64,000 nt of DNA, from NCBI GenBank assembly GCA_016715885.1, contig JADJXL010000025.1, forward strand, positions 124,001 to 188,000, written 5' to 3'. Position 1 is the first letter of the stretch; the number at the start of each line of letters is the position of its first letter. The notes under the pieces are model-generated. The model searched no databases, had not been told where the DNA came from, and saw nothing but the letters and a program-made list of their open reading frames with translations. This stretch comes from Polyangiaceae bacterium. GTDB lineage: Bacteria; Myxococcota_A; Polyangia; Polyangiales; Polyangiaceae. Of the stretch, positions 27,422 through 36,836 are shown piece by piece. The position numbers and the translations under genes are program-made.

Positions 27422-29098
27422 TCACAAGCCGTCCATCTGCTTTTTCCGCTCGGCTGCGCGGTGCGCATCGAACCACGCAAAAAGCTCTGCGAGTGAACAA
27501 CCGGCGCGTTCGGCAATGACGCGTGGGGCTTCGTTGCCTTCGAGCAATGCCTGCACGGCCGCCGTTTTCGTGTCTTGCGAAATGGGTATCGACGTTGGGG
27601 TTCGTGCCGCAGTTTGGACTTCCACGACGGGCGGCTCCGGAGCTTCCGCGGGCGTGCGGCCATTCAGCTCGGCCTGAGGCAATCGCGCGGCTGGATCACC
27701 CAAGAGGATGTACCCGCGCAAGTCATTGCGAAGCATCCATATTCGCGCCTTCGCTTTGGGATCCGTCGGATCGGGTCGACCAGCGATTCGAGCATCTTCG
27801 GCTGTGTCGTACATCGAGCTCAGCTCGAAGTTTGCTTCGCGAAACTGTTCCATCATTTCGTCATGAGCGCATCCGACACGCGCTCCTCGCGTCATGGTGT
27901 GCAAAACGCGCGTGAACTTGGAGCTACGACTTTTTGAAGGGCTATTCGGATCGACGTACGAATAATTCCACGCCAGATCGACATGCCCAATCACTGCGAG
28001 CGGTCCATTGGGATTTCGCAGCGCCGCTTGAGGCAATGCGGCGATGAAGCCTCTGCCCGACATCGCGAGAGAGCTCAGCACGGCCTTTGCGGAATTTTGA
28101 TATGTGCCAGTCTTCGCTAGCACATCGAGCCATTTGTAATATTCGCTCGTGGACGGCGTTGCGGCTCCGAAACACGCGAAGAATAGCCACAATCCACCCG
28201 GTAGAAACGTTTTTCCGGTCATGGCTTCCGCATCGAGGACTTCTTTGCGCCCGACCACGAGCGCCCCTTGGCGCATTCGCTGTTCGTCGGCGGAATTGTA
28301 ATCATCGGGCGACCCGCCGAGGCCATGACTCACGGAGAGAAGCACGGAGGGTCGAGGGCTCGCATTGGCGGTCAAAAATGAATCGACCGAATCCACCTCG
28401 AGCTGCCGGATCGACGCGTTGAGACGGCCATTCGCGACCGACCGCTCCGACGCTTCGATGCTTGGCGAAACCAATTTCGGAATGGCGTTTCTCGTCGCAC
28501 GCGAGCCATCTGGCGCTACGTAATAGGTGAGGTCTGGACGTTCCGAGGTAACGCCTTCTCGCGCATAGCGCACGACTTTCTTCGCATACGCGGCATACGC
28601 GTCGAGGTCGACCTCGCCATTGCTTTTCTCGAAATGAACCCGTCCAATGTACGCGCGGTGCCCGACAGTATGTTGCAGCTCGAAAGAAGTTTGTTCGGGG
28701 CTGCCTAGCAAGCACAAATAGAGTGGCCTTTCCGCCTCGTCGATATCTTCGTCCTCATATTTATCGAAAATCCATTCTCTGGATTCTTTCCGATTCAACC
28801 CAGGTGGCACTTCGAAGACCATCGGGTGTGCACCTTGTTCTTCGCTGCGCAATGCGACGAGGGGCTTGATCGCTTCGAGCAACGCTTCACCGGTTTTTCC
28901 TTCCGGCACGATCACGCCCCAGCGCTGCAATCGAAGATCACTACGCTCGGCATCTCGACGCGCGCGAAGCTGAGACTCGTCCTTCTTGGGCTTCGGCGCC
29001 AAGATCACCGAATCGGCCGCCAATCCATCTTCGAGCACTGCCTTGTGGTCGCGCGCGCTCGCAAGCAAAAGATCGATTTGGTCAGCCTGCGATTCCAT
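27422..29098 (-). CDS. Caspase-fold (clan CD) cysteine-peptidase-like protein, intact paralog
   Basis: The 558-residue protein shows the clan CD signature: a hydrophobic strand ending in His-Gly ('VLLSVSHGLGG', His258) and 51 residues later a strand ending in Ala-Cys ('LWLFFACFGAATP', Cys309). This matches gingipain/caspase-type dyads. The N-terminal 200 residues carry a conserved block ('LRLQRWGVIVPEGKTGEAL', 'RAYIGRVHFE'). After the dyad comes 'FIAALPQAALRNPNGPLAVI' and 'GHVDLAW', and near the end a small HTH-like motif ('IAERAGCSLAELFAWFDAH'). No signal peptide is seen, so it is probably cytoplasmic. The second ATG (29098) of an ATGATG pair was chosen because GAGG lies five bases upstream. 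It follows the AgmX-like lipoprotein gene closely, suggesting an operon. A disrupted paralog is at 57913-59661. Proteolysis is inferred, and the substrate is unknown. Confidence 0.7.
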   Translation of the reverse strand: MESQADQIDLLLASARDHKAVLEDGLAADSVILAPKPKKDESQLRARRDAERSDLRLQRWGVIVPEGKTGEALLEAIKPLVALRSEEQGAHPMVFEVPPGLNRKESREWIFDKYEDEDIDEAERPLYLCLLGSPEQTSFELQHTVGHRAYIGRVHFEKSNGEVDLDAYAAYAKKVVRYAREGVTSERPDLTYYVAPDGSRATRNAIPKLVSPSIEASERSVANGRLNASIRQLEVDSVDSFLTANASPRPSVLLSVSHGLGGSPDDYNSADEQRMRQGALVVGRKEVLDAEAMTGKTFLPGGLWLFFACFGAATPSTSEYYKWLDVLAKTGTYQNSAKAVLSSLAMSGRGFIAALPQAALRNPNGPLAVIGHVDLAWNYSYVDPNSPSKSRSSKFTRVLHTMTRGARVGCAHDEMMEQFREANFELSSMYDTAEDARIAGRPDPTDPKAKARIWMLRNDLRGYILLGDPAARLPQAELNGRTPAEAPEPPVVEVQTAARTPTSIPISQDTKTAAVQALLEGNEAPRVIAERAGCSLAELFAWFDAHRAAERKKQMDGL

Positions 29099-29122
29099 CA
29101 TTTCCTCGGATGAGCGAAGCAA

Positions 29123-29830
29123 TCAGCGCAAGTCGAATCCGAGTTTGCCCATGCGGCGTCCAATCCCTCCGAATTTGACTTTCTTGATGATTTTGATCAT
29201 GCAATCGACGACGTCTTCGCCTTTTTCATTGGGTGGCGCGACACCCACGGAGACCGGTAATCCATCGTAACGCAGGTATGCGGTTACGCGAAATACGGTT
29301 CCCCACGTACCCCTTTTGCGACACTTCGCCGTTTCTTTTTGCACGAGCGACACGGCGACCTTGAATTTTTTCGCGTCGAGCTCCTTGACGGGCGATGGCG
29401 GGTCGACGTCGTACGATCGCTCCGCCAAACCATCGCCTCCAATGGGCAGGGGCCACGATTTGGCTCGCGCTGCGTCGAGCAAGCACTTTTCAGTGTCGCG
29501 ATCGCCCAGCGTCGATTCGCTCATGTAAGCCCACTTGAGCGCTCCTTTTTGATCGATTCGCAGCTTCATCTTGACGTGCCCGCCGAGAGAGCTCACTTTC
29601 GTGGTCCCTTTGGCGAAGCAGTTCTGCACGTCGTCGTTCATTCGTTCGAACGCGCGAGCCACGGCGTCTTCGTTGAGACCTCCGATTTCCGAGCGCGCCG
29701 CGGGCGTCGCCTGAGCTTCATCCGTGGCTGCTGCTGCCGGTTTCGGAGCTTCTCGTGCGGGAGGCGGGGCGTTGCCTCCGCAGCCCAGAATGAAGACGGC
29801 AAAAAGCCCTGCGACGAGGAAAGACCACAC
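29123..29830 (-). CDS. Lipoprotein with AgmX/PglI-type C-terminal domain
   Basis: The 235-residue protein opens with a signal peptide and lipobox ('AVFILGCGGN'). An Ala/Pro tether leads to the domain found at the ends of AgmX and PglI: 'IGGLNEDAVARAFERMNDD', 'VQNCFAKG', 'GGHVKMKLRIDQKGALKWAY', 'TEKCLLDAARAKSWPLP'. The pair of Cys in that block is characteristic. A second half with two more Cys resembles the first in outline ('ETAKCRKRG', 'VVDCMIKIIKKVKF'). AgmX/PglI proteins act in myxobacterial gliding and envelope complexes, but the domain is widespread, so a motility role is only a possibility. It is the first gene of a likely two-gene operon with the caspase-like protein. Confidence 0.75.
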   Translation of the reverse strand: MWSFLVAGLFAVFILGCGGNAPPPAREAPKPAAAATDEAQATPAARSEIGGLNEDAVARAFERMNDDVQNCFAKGTTKVSSLGGHVKMKLRIDQKGALKWAYMSESTLGDRDTEKCLLDAARAKSWPLPIGGDGLAERSYDVDPPSPVKELDAKKFKVAVSLVQKETAKCRKRGTWGTVFRVTAYLRYDGLPVSVGVAPPNEKGEDVVDCMIKIIKKVKFGGIGRRMGKLGFDLR

Positions 29831-29918
29831 GTATTGCCGTCTACCATGGTCGAGACTTGGTGCATAGCCCCTGCTCTTTGGGTTGACAGATGCCCACCGC
29901 CGCGGTCATTTTGCGCGC

Positions 29919-31256
29919 ATGTCGAAGCCGCTGCTCCTTGCCATTGCTACCTGCGTCTTGACCCTCGGTTGCGGATCCGCCATGCCCGTGTACCCTTCGC
30001 GGCCCGCAGATTCCGCTGCAAAGCCCATCGCCGATCCGACCCCTTCACGCGTGGTTCTTCACGCGACGATCACCGGCGCGTCCCTTCGCGAGTCGCTCGA
30101 ACAAGCCATTCCTCGCACCGGCCAAGGCACCTTCCCCATGCTCGGCACCGAACGCCAGTACACGTGGCGCCGCGGAGACTTGTCCGTGCGATTTCATCAA
30201 GGCCGCATCGGCATCGATGTTCATGTTGACGCCAATGCCGACATGCCCGTCAGCAGCCTCGACGTACCGCTCGATGTCACCATTTACGCCGAGCCCATCG
30301 TTTCAAGCGAATATTCGGCGAAGCTGCAATCCATCGACGTCACGGTGCAAAGCGAGGATCGCGTCATCCGAGCCGCCGACGCGGCCGCGGACATTCTGCC
30401 CAAAATCAAATCGGCCATCAAATCCAAGCTGCAAGACTTTTCGCATGACCTTCTTCCCACGATTGCCGAAGCGCACGATCGCATTCGTCGCCCCATGGAA
30501 TTGCCCCTTGGCGACGCGACGGGTTGCGCATCGCTCGATGTCGTCGGCGTCGAAGCTGGACCGACGGTGCTTGCCGATGGCTTCGAAAAGGACCTCGCGC
30601 TCGTCGTGATGCCTTCGGTCACCATTCCCTGCTCGCCGCCCGACATGACCCGCGAATTGCCGCGCCTGGCAAACGTCGCGTCGCTGCCCACGGGTCCGTT
30701 TACGGTGGTCACCCCCATTGCCGCTCGTCACGACGAGCTCGCCAAAGCAATGAGTATGGTTTTCACGGACGGAAAACTCTTTTTCTCCAAAGATCACCCG
30801 AAGATATACTTGGAAAAACCCGAGCTGTATTCTTCGGGTGAAAAAATCATCCTCAAAATGCACATCGGCGGACCCGTTGAAAAATACGGCATCAGCGCCA
30901 ACCTCGATGGCGACTTGTACCTCACGGGCACACCCGCGGTCGTCGACAACGAGCTCAGCATTCCCGATCTGGAGCCTACGATCGAGACGTCGAATTTTTT
31001 GTTGGGGCTCAAAGCAACGAAGGATGCCGACGAAATCAAGCGACAAGCACGAGCAGCTCTTCGACTGGACATCAGCGAACGCCTCAAGGCCGTCAAAGAC
31101 AAACTGTCCACGGATCTATCGTTTGCCGGCGGCGCGGGGTGTGTCAAAGCGCAAGTGCACAAGATCGAGGTCAGCTCGGTCTTCGTACACAACAGCTACA
31201 TGCGCGTTTACGTGACCACGAACGCGAGCGCATCCATGTACATGCCTTGTCCATGA
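29919..31256 (+). CDS. DUF4403-family lipoprotein
   Basis: The 445-residue protein has a signal peptide with lipobox ('CVLTLGCGSAMPV'). It is followed by a beta-rich domain in which several strand pairs recur ('RVVLHATITGASLRESLEQA', 'IGIDVHVDANADMPVSSLD', 'GAGCVKAQVHKIEV'). This is the DUF4403 pattern, a family of envelope proteins with elongated, lipid-transfer-like beta structures, from memory. The ATG at 29919 was chosen so the signal peptide starts cleanly; 36 bases of open frame precede it. It probably faces the periplasm or outer membrane. It starts 89 bases from the divergent AgmX-like lipoprotein gene, so the two may share a regulatory region. Confidence 0.7.
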   Translation: MSKPLLLAIATCVLTLGCGSAMPVYPSRPADSAAKPIADPTPSRVVLHATITGASLRESLEQAIPRTGQGTFPMLGTERQYTWRRGDLSVRFHQGRIGIDVHVDANADMPVSSLDVPLDVTIYAEPIVSSEYSAKLQSIDVTVQSEDRVIRAADAAADILPKIKSAIKSKLQDFSHDLLPTIAEAHDRIRRPMELPLGDATGCASLDVVGVEAGPTVLADGFEKDLALVVMPSVTIPCSPPDMTRELPRLANVASLPTGPFTVVTPIAARHDELAKAMSMVFTDGKLFFSKDHPKIYLEKPELYSSGEKIILKMHIGGPVEKYGISANLDGDLYLTGTPAVVDNELSIPDLEPTIETSNFLLGLKATKDADEIKRQARAALRLDISERLKAVKDKLSTDLSFAGGAGCVKAQVHKIEVSSVFVHNSYMRVYVTTNASASMYMPCP

Positions 31257-31311
31257 CATCATCGCATCCAAGACAAACCCCGCCGTCGTCGATTCGAGGA
31301 AGGACGTCATC

Positions 31312-32595
31312 GTGAAGGACCAACCGGGCATTTGGTTCGTGTATCGATCACACTATGAAGGGCCGCTTTCGCGCCGCATCCGGCGCCTCGAGGCACCCTC
31401 GGTGCTCGCGTGGTTCACTCGTATGATCAACGAAGCGCGCACGGCCGATGATCCGAACGAGCTCTACCAGAACGAGCTCGGGGGCTACGTTTACGGTTTC
31501 GGCACGCTGTTCGAGGCTGCCAAGGAACACTCGCTGCGCGCTCCGAAGAGCATCGCGGACTTGGAAAAACTCCTGAAGAAACACTTGTATGTCGAGGGCG
31601 AGTTTCGCATCGACGAACACTCGTTGCGCGTCTTGACGGACGATGACGAAGTGGCGCTCGCGTATTACTTCTTCGACGATGAAGCGGCCAAAGCGCATCC
31701 CGAACGGCTCGCGTGGCTTCTGCACGATGAACCTCGATTGCCCGATGGTGAAGCGGAGAGCGTGTACAATCCGCCGTTCAAATTCGAGGAAATCGTGCCG
31801 GCGGGTGACGGTGAAGGATGCACGTACGCGTGTCTTTTCACGTTCTACGATGGTGACTCGTTGCCTGGAAACCCGGTTGTGATTCCAGGTGCGAGGCTGC
31901 CGGATCTCGCTTCGCACTTGCGAAACGTCATGCCGACGAAGAAGCCGGCATCGTGGTCCAAGGAGTGGCTCGAAACGTGGCCGATCGAGCTTCGGCTTTT
32001 GCGAGCGATGATCGAGCCGGGGCAGATTTCAATCGCGCCTGCGCTCACGCGTTGCGCGGCGTATCCGCTGCGCGCGGTTGCTTCGGGAACGAATCATTCG
32101 CACCTCGGCGTGGGCTCGCATGCGAATGCGCGAGGCGAGTTCGAGAAGGTTTCGGGAGCGTTCGAGCTCGACGGTGATCCGTCGAAAAGCGTCATTCACT
32201 TGGGCAAACATGCGGCGTTTTTCTCGCCGCACACGTCGAGTTTCTTTGGGCACGAACAATGGGTGTTGTTCGACGACGTGTGGGCCGCAGCGCATCCCGA
32301 TCTGGCGACTTCGATTTTGCGTTATGCATCGCATTGGGATCCATTTCGGGATCCGAAACGCGCACGAAAAGAGCCGACGGAAGCAGAGCTTGCCGAGCAA
32401 GCGTGGAAAAAGGCGATGGCTTCGCACGAGGGCAAACCTGCGACGCTGTATCGGAGCTCGGAGAGGTTTGTCGTGGACCAGGTCCTCGAGCATTCGAAGT
32501 TTGGCCGGGGCGTGGTGAGGCGAGTGGATGGGACGAAGGTCGAGGTATTGTTTGAATCGGGAGCAAAGCTGCTCGCACACGATATGAAGGGGTAA
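31312..32595 (+). CDS. Protein of unknown function with a small C-terminal beta-barrel-like motif
   Basis: The 427-residue soluble protein has no signal peptide or membrane segment. The N-terminal part is mixed and acidic ('GIWFVYRSHYEGPLSRRIRR', 'LTDDDEVALAYYFFDDEA'). The last ~45 residues ('YRSSERFVVDQVLEHSKFG', 'GVVRRVDGTKVEVLFESG') look like the short KOW/Tudor-like barrel often found at the ends of myxobacterial cytoplasmic proteins ('H-x-KFG-x-GVV-x-n-VEVLF-x-G'). This barrel is probably a binding module. The GTG start at 31312 is used because no ATG lies nearby in frame. It is followed on the same strand by the large protein at 32774. No enzymatic motif was recognised. Confidence 0.6.
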   Translation: MKDQPGIWFVYRSHYEGPLSRRIRRLEAPSVLAWFTRMINEARTADDPNELYQNELGGYVYGFGTLFEAAKEHSLRAPKSIADLEKLLKKHLYVEGEFRIDEHSLRVLTDDDEVALAYYFFDDEAAKAHPERLAWLLHDEPRLPDGEAESVYNPPFKFEEIVPAGDGEGCTYACLFTFYDGDSLPGNPVVIPGARLPDLASHLRNVMPTKKPASWSKEWLETWPIELRLLRAMIEPGQISIAPALTRCAAYPLRAVASGTNHSHLGVGSHANARGEFEKVSGAFELDGDPSKSVIHLGKHAAFFSPHTSSFFGHEQWVLFDDVWAAAHPDLATSILRYASHWDPFRDPKRARKEPTEAELAEQAWKKAMASHEGKPATLYRSSERFVVDQVLEHSKFGRGVVRRVDGTKVEVLFESGAKLLAHDMKG

Positions 32596-32773
32596 TGGCG
32601 ACCGTTTACGAATTCGCCGTCTGGAAATTCGCGAAGAACTTCATTGTACGAATCAATCGAACGTTCTCGCAAGCAGCAGACTCGCGATCGTCACGCCACG
32701 TCTCGACACGTAACAGCCCATAGCCATCTGCTGGCCCGCTCGCTAGCATCTTCCTTCCGAGTCGAAACGAACG

Positions 32774-35677
32774 ATGAAGAAGGAGCAGGGGTCCAAGTCC
32801 GATGCAGTGAGCGTCGTGGCGAGCTCGCCTCAGGTCGCTGCTGCCATGCGTGCGGCGCGCGTGAAGCGCACGGACGCTCGAGGACTGCTTCCGTCTGCTG
32901 AAGCGCGGCGATTTCTCGCGTCCGTCGATGTGTTTCGTCGAGGCAAAGCGAAGTTCGTCGGAGGCTCGCGCGTGTTCGAAAGCGATCGCGTCTGGGCTGC
33001 CCTCCTGTCGCTCGACAACGCTGAAGAATTCGTTCGTCATGCCAAACGCATGGAGTGGGCATTCGGTGGACGCGGTCGCGGCAACACCGCCGCCGTCGAA
33101 CGTTTCGGAATGGGCATCCTGCCGTGGATCGAAAGCCGCCTGCGCGACGACGGCGTGCTCGTCAACGTGCCCTCGTGCGTCGTGCCCTGCCTGCTCGCCA
33201 TCGGAACGACCGGCGCCCTCGAGCTCGCATTGCGCGTCCACGCAGTGACGGATGCCGCTTCCGCGCACGTAGAGCCGCGAGCACGTCCATCCGCCGTGCA
33301 GACACGCGCCGACGTCAACGAGCATGACATCGACGACGACGAGGACGACGACGAGGAGAGCGATGACGGCGACGACGTTGCGGACGACGAAGAGGACGAC
33401 GAAGAGCCTTCATCGGACGATCCGAAACGCCCCGATGATCTCGACATCGCTCGCCGCTTCATGACGCTGCATCCGACGTTCTACGGGCAACTTGCAAAAC
33501 TCGCCTACGACGGCCATGCGCGCGCCGACGCACTCCTACGTGACCGAGCCACCGTGCTCGGAGGTGCCGTGCGCGAAGCGCTGGAGCAATCGCTCGGGTT
33601 CGCCGAAGCAGAACGATACACCGAAAAGTTCGACTTGCCGCGAACGCGCTTGCCCGACGAGCTGGAAAAACTCTTGGCGGAGGCAGACGTACATGACGAA
33701 CCCCGAGGCCCGGTGTGGACCATCGCCGAGCTCGACGATGCAGCTCGTCGCGACGAGATCCCGCTCTGGGACAGCCCCACGTACACCACGGCTGCGATGC
33801 GTGTATCGGGGTATGCGTCTCGGCACGGAGACGCGCTGGTCATTGAGCAGATCGTGCACCGACAAAACGGCAAATCGCCGATCACGTGGGAAATGTTCGC
33901 GTATGGTCCGGGCGCGGGCAAACGGCGGGCAAGCGACGATCTCGTAGACCCGACAGCCGACGGGCTGGACAACATCGAGATTGGCGAGGGCGACTTCGTC
34001 GACGGGATCACGGGGCAGATCGTGCTGCTCGGCGAACGCGACGAAAACGGCCGTCCCATCGCGAATTCCGACGCCCCGCGGATCGTGCCTCTGCCGCTTC
34101 CGGCCGACGAGATCAGCGTACACGTCAAACGTCCCACCGCGCGCGTGAAGGGCGAAGAGCTGCGCGTACACGCTCGGCTGCCGCGTTCGTTCGCTCCGAC
34201 AAACCACGCGGACGAATCCCACTTGCGGCTCGTGACGCCCGCAGAAGCGCTGGTCGTCGACCTTTGTCAGCGTCACAAACGCCTTCTCTTTGCGACCGAT
34301 CGTGACCTTCGCACGGCGGCGGGAATTGCTTCCTCCGCCCATCGCCTGTTTTCGTTCGACGCTTTCGAGTACTTCCGGACAGACCAATTTCCTTCGGCTT
34401 CGAAAGACCTCGTGCTGATGGTCGAGGCGCTACGTGCCCGGCGAAAAATTACGCGTCTGCCGGGCGAAGCGAACTCGAGCCCCGAACGGTGGATTCCGAA
34501 TCTCGCCGAAACGCGAAGCTATGCGGGAGGTGATGCGTGGGCCGACAACGATAGTCCGCTCGAGCTCGAAGCGTCGCCCGGAGGGATGGGCATCACGCCT
34601 TACTGGAGCTTCGCGTTGTCGCGCGGTTATCCGCATGGCGTGTGGCTCTTGCACGGGGCGTCGCAGAACAAAAAAGGCCAAGCGGAACAAGCGATCTTGT
34701 ACCTCGTAGGCGCCGATCATCCAGGGCAGCGATCGTTCTGGCCACGCCGCACGGCCTGCATGTGGACGCGGGTGTGTGGTTTGGCCGAGCGTAAGTGGGC
34801 GACGATGGATCGCGGCATCGCCGCGGCCATGAAAATCGATCGCATGCTGCATACAGCCGAAGCGAAGCGTCTCGTCGAAGGATTCGTTTTGCGCACGTGG
34901 AACGTCCCAGCCCGAACGGGTCCCGACATGGTTCTGCTGCTCGAAGCGCTCGTGGGAAGCGCAGAGGTCGTGGATGCTTTCACCGAGGCACTCGCGAAGC
35001 TTTCGCCCGAGGCGTGGGCTTTCGACAGACCGGCACTTGCGCGCGCCGTGTTCGAGCTTGGGTACGTGCTACGTCGTACGGACGGATTCGTTGGACCAGC
35101 AACGAATCGCCTGCGGGCGCTCGCGACTCGCGCCCATGATGGTGAAACTGCCCGAATGCTCGACCTCGCGGTGAACGGTCGTGCAGCAGCCGAACGCGGC
35201 GCGAGATGCGAGGGTGATTATGCGCATGTTGCGGATGCGCCCGAATGGCTCCGCGACAAACTGCTCGATCCGGACACGCCGCCCTCCCCGCTCGATGTGT
35301 TTCTCGTATCGCTCGCTGGCGACGGGATGCTCGCGAAATACGAAAAACGTCTATCGCAAGTGACGCACGCGGCTGCGATTGGCGGTCAACTTGCGCGTCT
35401 CGCTTCGCCCAGAGTGATTCCGATGGTGCTCACGCTTTACGGCACGCATTCCGATGCGAGGGCCGTGATATCGCAGGCATTGTTCGATCGGCCAAACATT
35501 CGCGCGGAGATCTCGGCATGCTGCCGAGGTGCGAATGCAAAGGTTGCGCGAGCGCTCCTGTCGGCGCTCGATGAAGCCGAGGAGCGGGCTCGCGTTCGCG
35601 GCCACAGGCTCGATTCATTGGATGACTACGCCGACGATGACGAGCTCGACGACGAATTCGACGACGATGACGATTGA
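32774..35677 (+). CDS. Large cytoplasmic protein with acidic low-complexity regions, unknown function
   Basis: The 967-residue protein has no signal peptide. After a helical N-terminal domain (~170 residues), residues ~185-215 are almost all Asp and Glu, with runs such as 'DIDDDEDDDEESDDGDD'. The rest is a long mixed domain ('LWDSPTYTTAAMRVSGYASR', 'IVHRQNGKSPITWEMFAYG', 'ITPYWSFALSRGYPHGVWLL') and a helical, Ala-rich end. The last ten residues are again nearly all Asp. Such acid clusters are rare in the other genes here and may bind basic proteins or metal. No catalytic motif was recognised. It lies 178 bases after the unknown gene at 31312 on the same strand. Confidence 0.6.
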   Translation: MKKEQGSKSDAVSVVASSPQVAAAMRAARVKRTDARGLLPSAEARRFLASVDVFRRGKAKFVGGSRVFESDRVWAALLSLDNAEEFVRHAKRMEWAFGGRGRGNTAAVERFGMGILPWIESRLRDDGVLVNVPSCVVPCLLAIGTTGALELALRVHAVTDAASAHVEPRARPSAVQTRADVNEHDIDDDEDDDEESDDGDDVADDEEDDEEPSSDDPKRPDDLDIARRFMTLHPTFYGQLAKLAYDGHARADALLRDRATVLGGAVREALEQSLGFAEAERYTEKFDLPRTRLPDELEKLLAEADVHDEPRGPVWTIAELDDAARRDEIPLWDSPTYTTAAMRVSGYASRHGDALVIEQIVHRQNGKSPITWEMFAYGPGAGKRRASDDLVDPTADGLDNIEIGEGDFVDGITGQIVLLGERDENGRPIANSDAPRIVPLPLPADEISVHVKRPTARVKGEELRVHARLPRSFAPTNHADESHLRLVTPAEALVVDLCQRHKRLLFATDRDLRTAAGIASSAHRLFSFDAFEYFRTDQFPSASKDLVLMVEALRARRKITRLPGEANSSPERWIPNLAETRSYAGGDAWADNDSPLELEASPGGMGITPYWSFALSRGYPHGVWLLHGASQNKKGQAEQAILYLVGADHPGQRSFWPRRTACMWTRVCGLAERKWATMDRGIAAAMKIDRMLHTAEAKRLVEGFVLRTWNVPARTGPDMVLLLEALVGSAEVVDAFTEALAKLSPEAWAFDRPALARAVFELGYVLRRTDGFVGPATNRLRALATRAHDGETARMLDLAVNGRAAAERGARCEGDYAHVADAPEWLRDKLLDPDTPPSPLDVFLVSLAGDGMLAKYEKRLSQVTHAAAIGGQLARLASPRVIPMVLTLYGTHSDARAVISQALFDRPNIRAEISACCRGANAKVARALLSALDEAEERARVRGHRLDSLDDYADDDELDDEFDDDDD

Positions 35678-35695
35678 TGCCGCAAGATTCGTCGT

Positions 35696-36250
35696 TCAGC
35701 GCGGAAATTCGCGGCTGAGCAAGCCATAAATGGCGCTGTCGGTAAAACGCCCGCCGTGAAACCAATTCTCCCGAAACAACGCCTCCCGGGTAAAACCCAG
35801 CTTTTCAAGGACGCGACGTGACCCCGTATTGGCCGGATCGATGTTCGCTTCGACGCGGTGCAACTCCATGTGGTCGAATCCAAATCGCAGAGCGGCACCG
35901 ACCGCTTCGGTCATGTACCCTTTGTTCCAATACGCGGGATTGAGCTCATAGCCGATTTCCGAGTAGAAGTGGGGCTTGTTCCATTTCCAAAACCCCACCG
36001 TGCCCATGAGCGTCGGATCCCCGCGCAACGTGATGCCCCAGCGAATCCCCGTGTGCTCGCGAATGGCCTCGAAGACTTGCTCCAGGCGCCGCAACGTCGG
36101 CTCCATGTCCACATCGGGATCACGACCGAGATACCGTGCAACCGCAGGATCCGAGTGCGTACGAAACATCGTTTCCGCATCGGACGGCACGAGCTGACGC
36201 AAAACGAGGCGAGGTGTTTCCAGTATGGGAAACGGATCGAACGAAATCAT
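35696..36250 (-). CDS. GNAT-family N-acetyltransferase (RimJ/RimL-like)
   Basis: The 184-residue protein has the RimJ/RimL layout: 'ILETPRLVLRQLVPSDAETM' at the start, 'GTVGFWKWNKPHFYSEIGYE', then the acetyl-CoA loop region 'WNKGYMTEAVGAALRFGFD', and 'HRVEANIDPANTGSRRVLEK' with 'LGFTREALFRENWFHGG'. Family members acetylate the N-terminus of ribosomal proteins or the amino groups of small molecules. The specific acceptor cannot be told. It is soluble and full length. It is convergent with the acidic protein at 32774, separated by only 18 bases. Confidence 0.85.
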   Translation of the reverse strand: MISFDPFPILETPRLVLRQLVPSDAETMFRTHSDPAVARYLGRDPDVDMEPTLRRLEQVFEAIREHTGIRWGITLRGDPTLMGTVGFWKWNKPHFYSEIGYELNPAYWNKGYMTEAVGAALRFGFDHMELHRVEANIDPANTGSRRVLEKLGFTREALFRENWFHGGRFTDSAIYGLLSREFPR

Positions 36251-36319
36251 GCGCGCATGGTGTCACAAATCGGCGCGCGGGTCATTGCTCAATTGGCCCG
36301 CGGCATAGTCGCACGACCG

Positions 36320-36700
36320 TTAGCGTTTGAAGCTACGAACTTTGGCACGGAGCGCTTTCACGACGGCGTCTTTGCCTGCAAGGTCGGGATTCGGAGGCAT
36401 CGCGGCGCTCTTGCCAACGCCCGTACCGCCCACTTTGATGATGTTTTCGATGTGCTCATCGGTCACGGACGCTTGCCACGCGGGGTCTTGGAAGTTCCGC
36501 GGCTTCGGGTTCAGAGCGGCTGCTCCCGCGCCGTCTCCTGTACCGTTGTTCCCGTGACAGGTCGCGCAACGCTCCATGAATATTTTGGCAGCTTCCGCTT
36601 GCGCTGCAGGATCGACGGCATCGCCTCCGCCGTCCGATTTGCTGCAGCCGCTGGTCCAAACGAGCGATGCTGCAACGAGAAAAAGTCCGATGGTTTTCAT
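36320..36700 (-). CDS. Lipoprotein c-type cytochrome
   Basis: The 126-residue protein has a signal peptide and lipobox ('VWTSGCSKSD'). A single haem-binding motif 'CATCHGNNG' follows, and a distal Met is present in 'SAAMPPNPDL' near 'VGKSAAMPP'. This is a small mono-haem cytochrome c, lipid-anchored and presumably periplasmic, used for electron transfer. The ATG at 36700 was chosen over a GTG nine bases upstream. The gene is divergent from the DUF4846 gene at 36837. A second lipoprotein cytochrome (41240) lies 5 kb away. Confidence 0.85.
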   Translation of the reverse strand: MKTIGLFLVAASLVWTSGCSKSDGGGDAVDPAAQAEAAKIFMERCATCHGNNGTGDGAGAAALNPKPRNFQDPAWQASVTDEHIENIIKVGGTGVGKSAAMPPNPDLAGKDAVVKALRAKVRSFKR

Positions 36701-36836
36701 GGCGCGCACGATAGCAACGTCTGCCCGAAGGGCAAACTCTCATCATGCACGTCCCTCGCAGCGCACGCCTCGAAGAAATCGAAACGCAGTTCCCAAAACG
36801 CGTCACACATTCCTTCGCTCGGGCGATGAACAGGTC

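Noticed and set aside
36576..36836. Upstream extension of the DUF4846 gene
   Set aside because: It overlaps the divergent cytochrome gene, and the signal peptide clearly starts at 36837.
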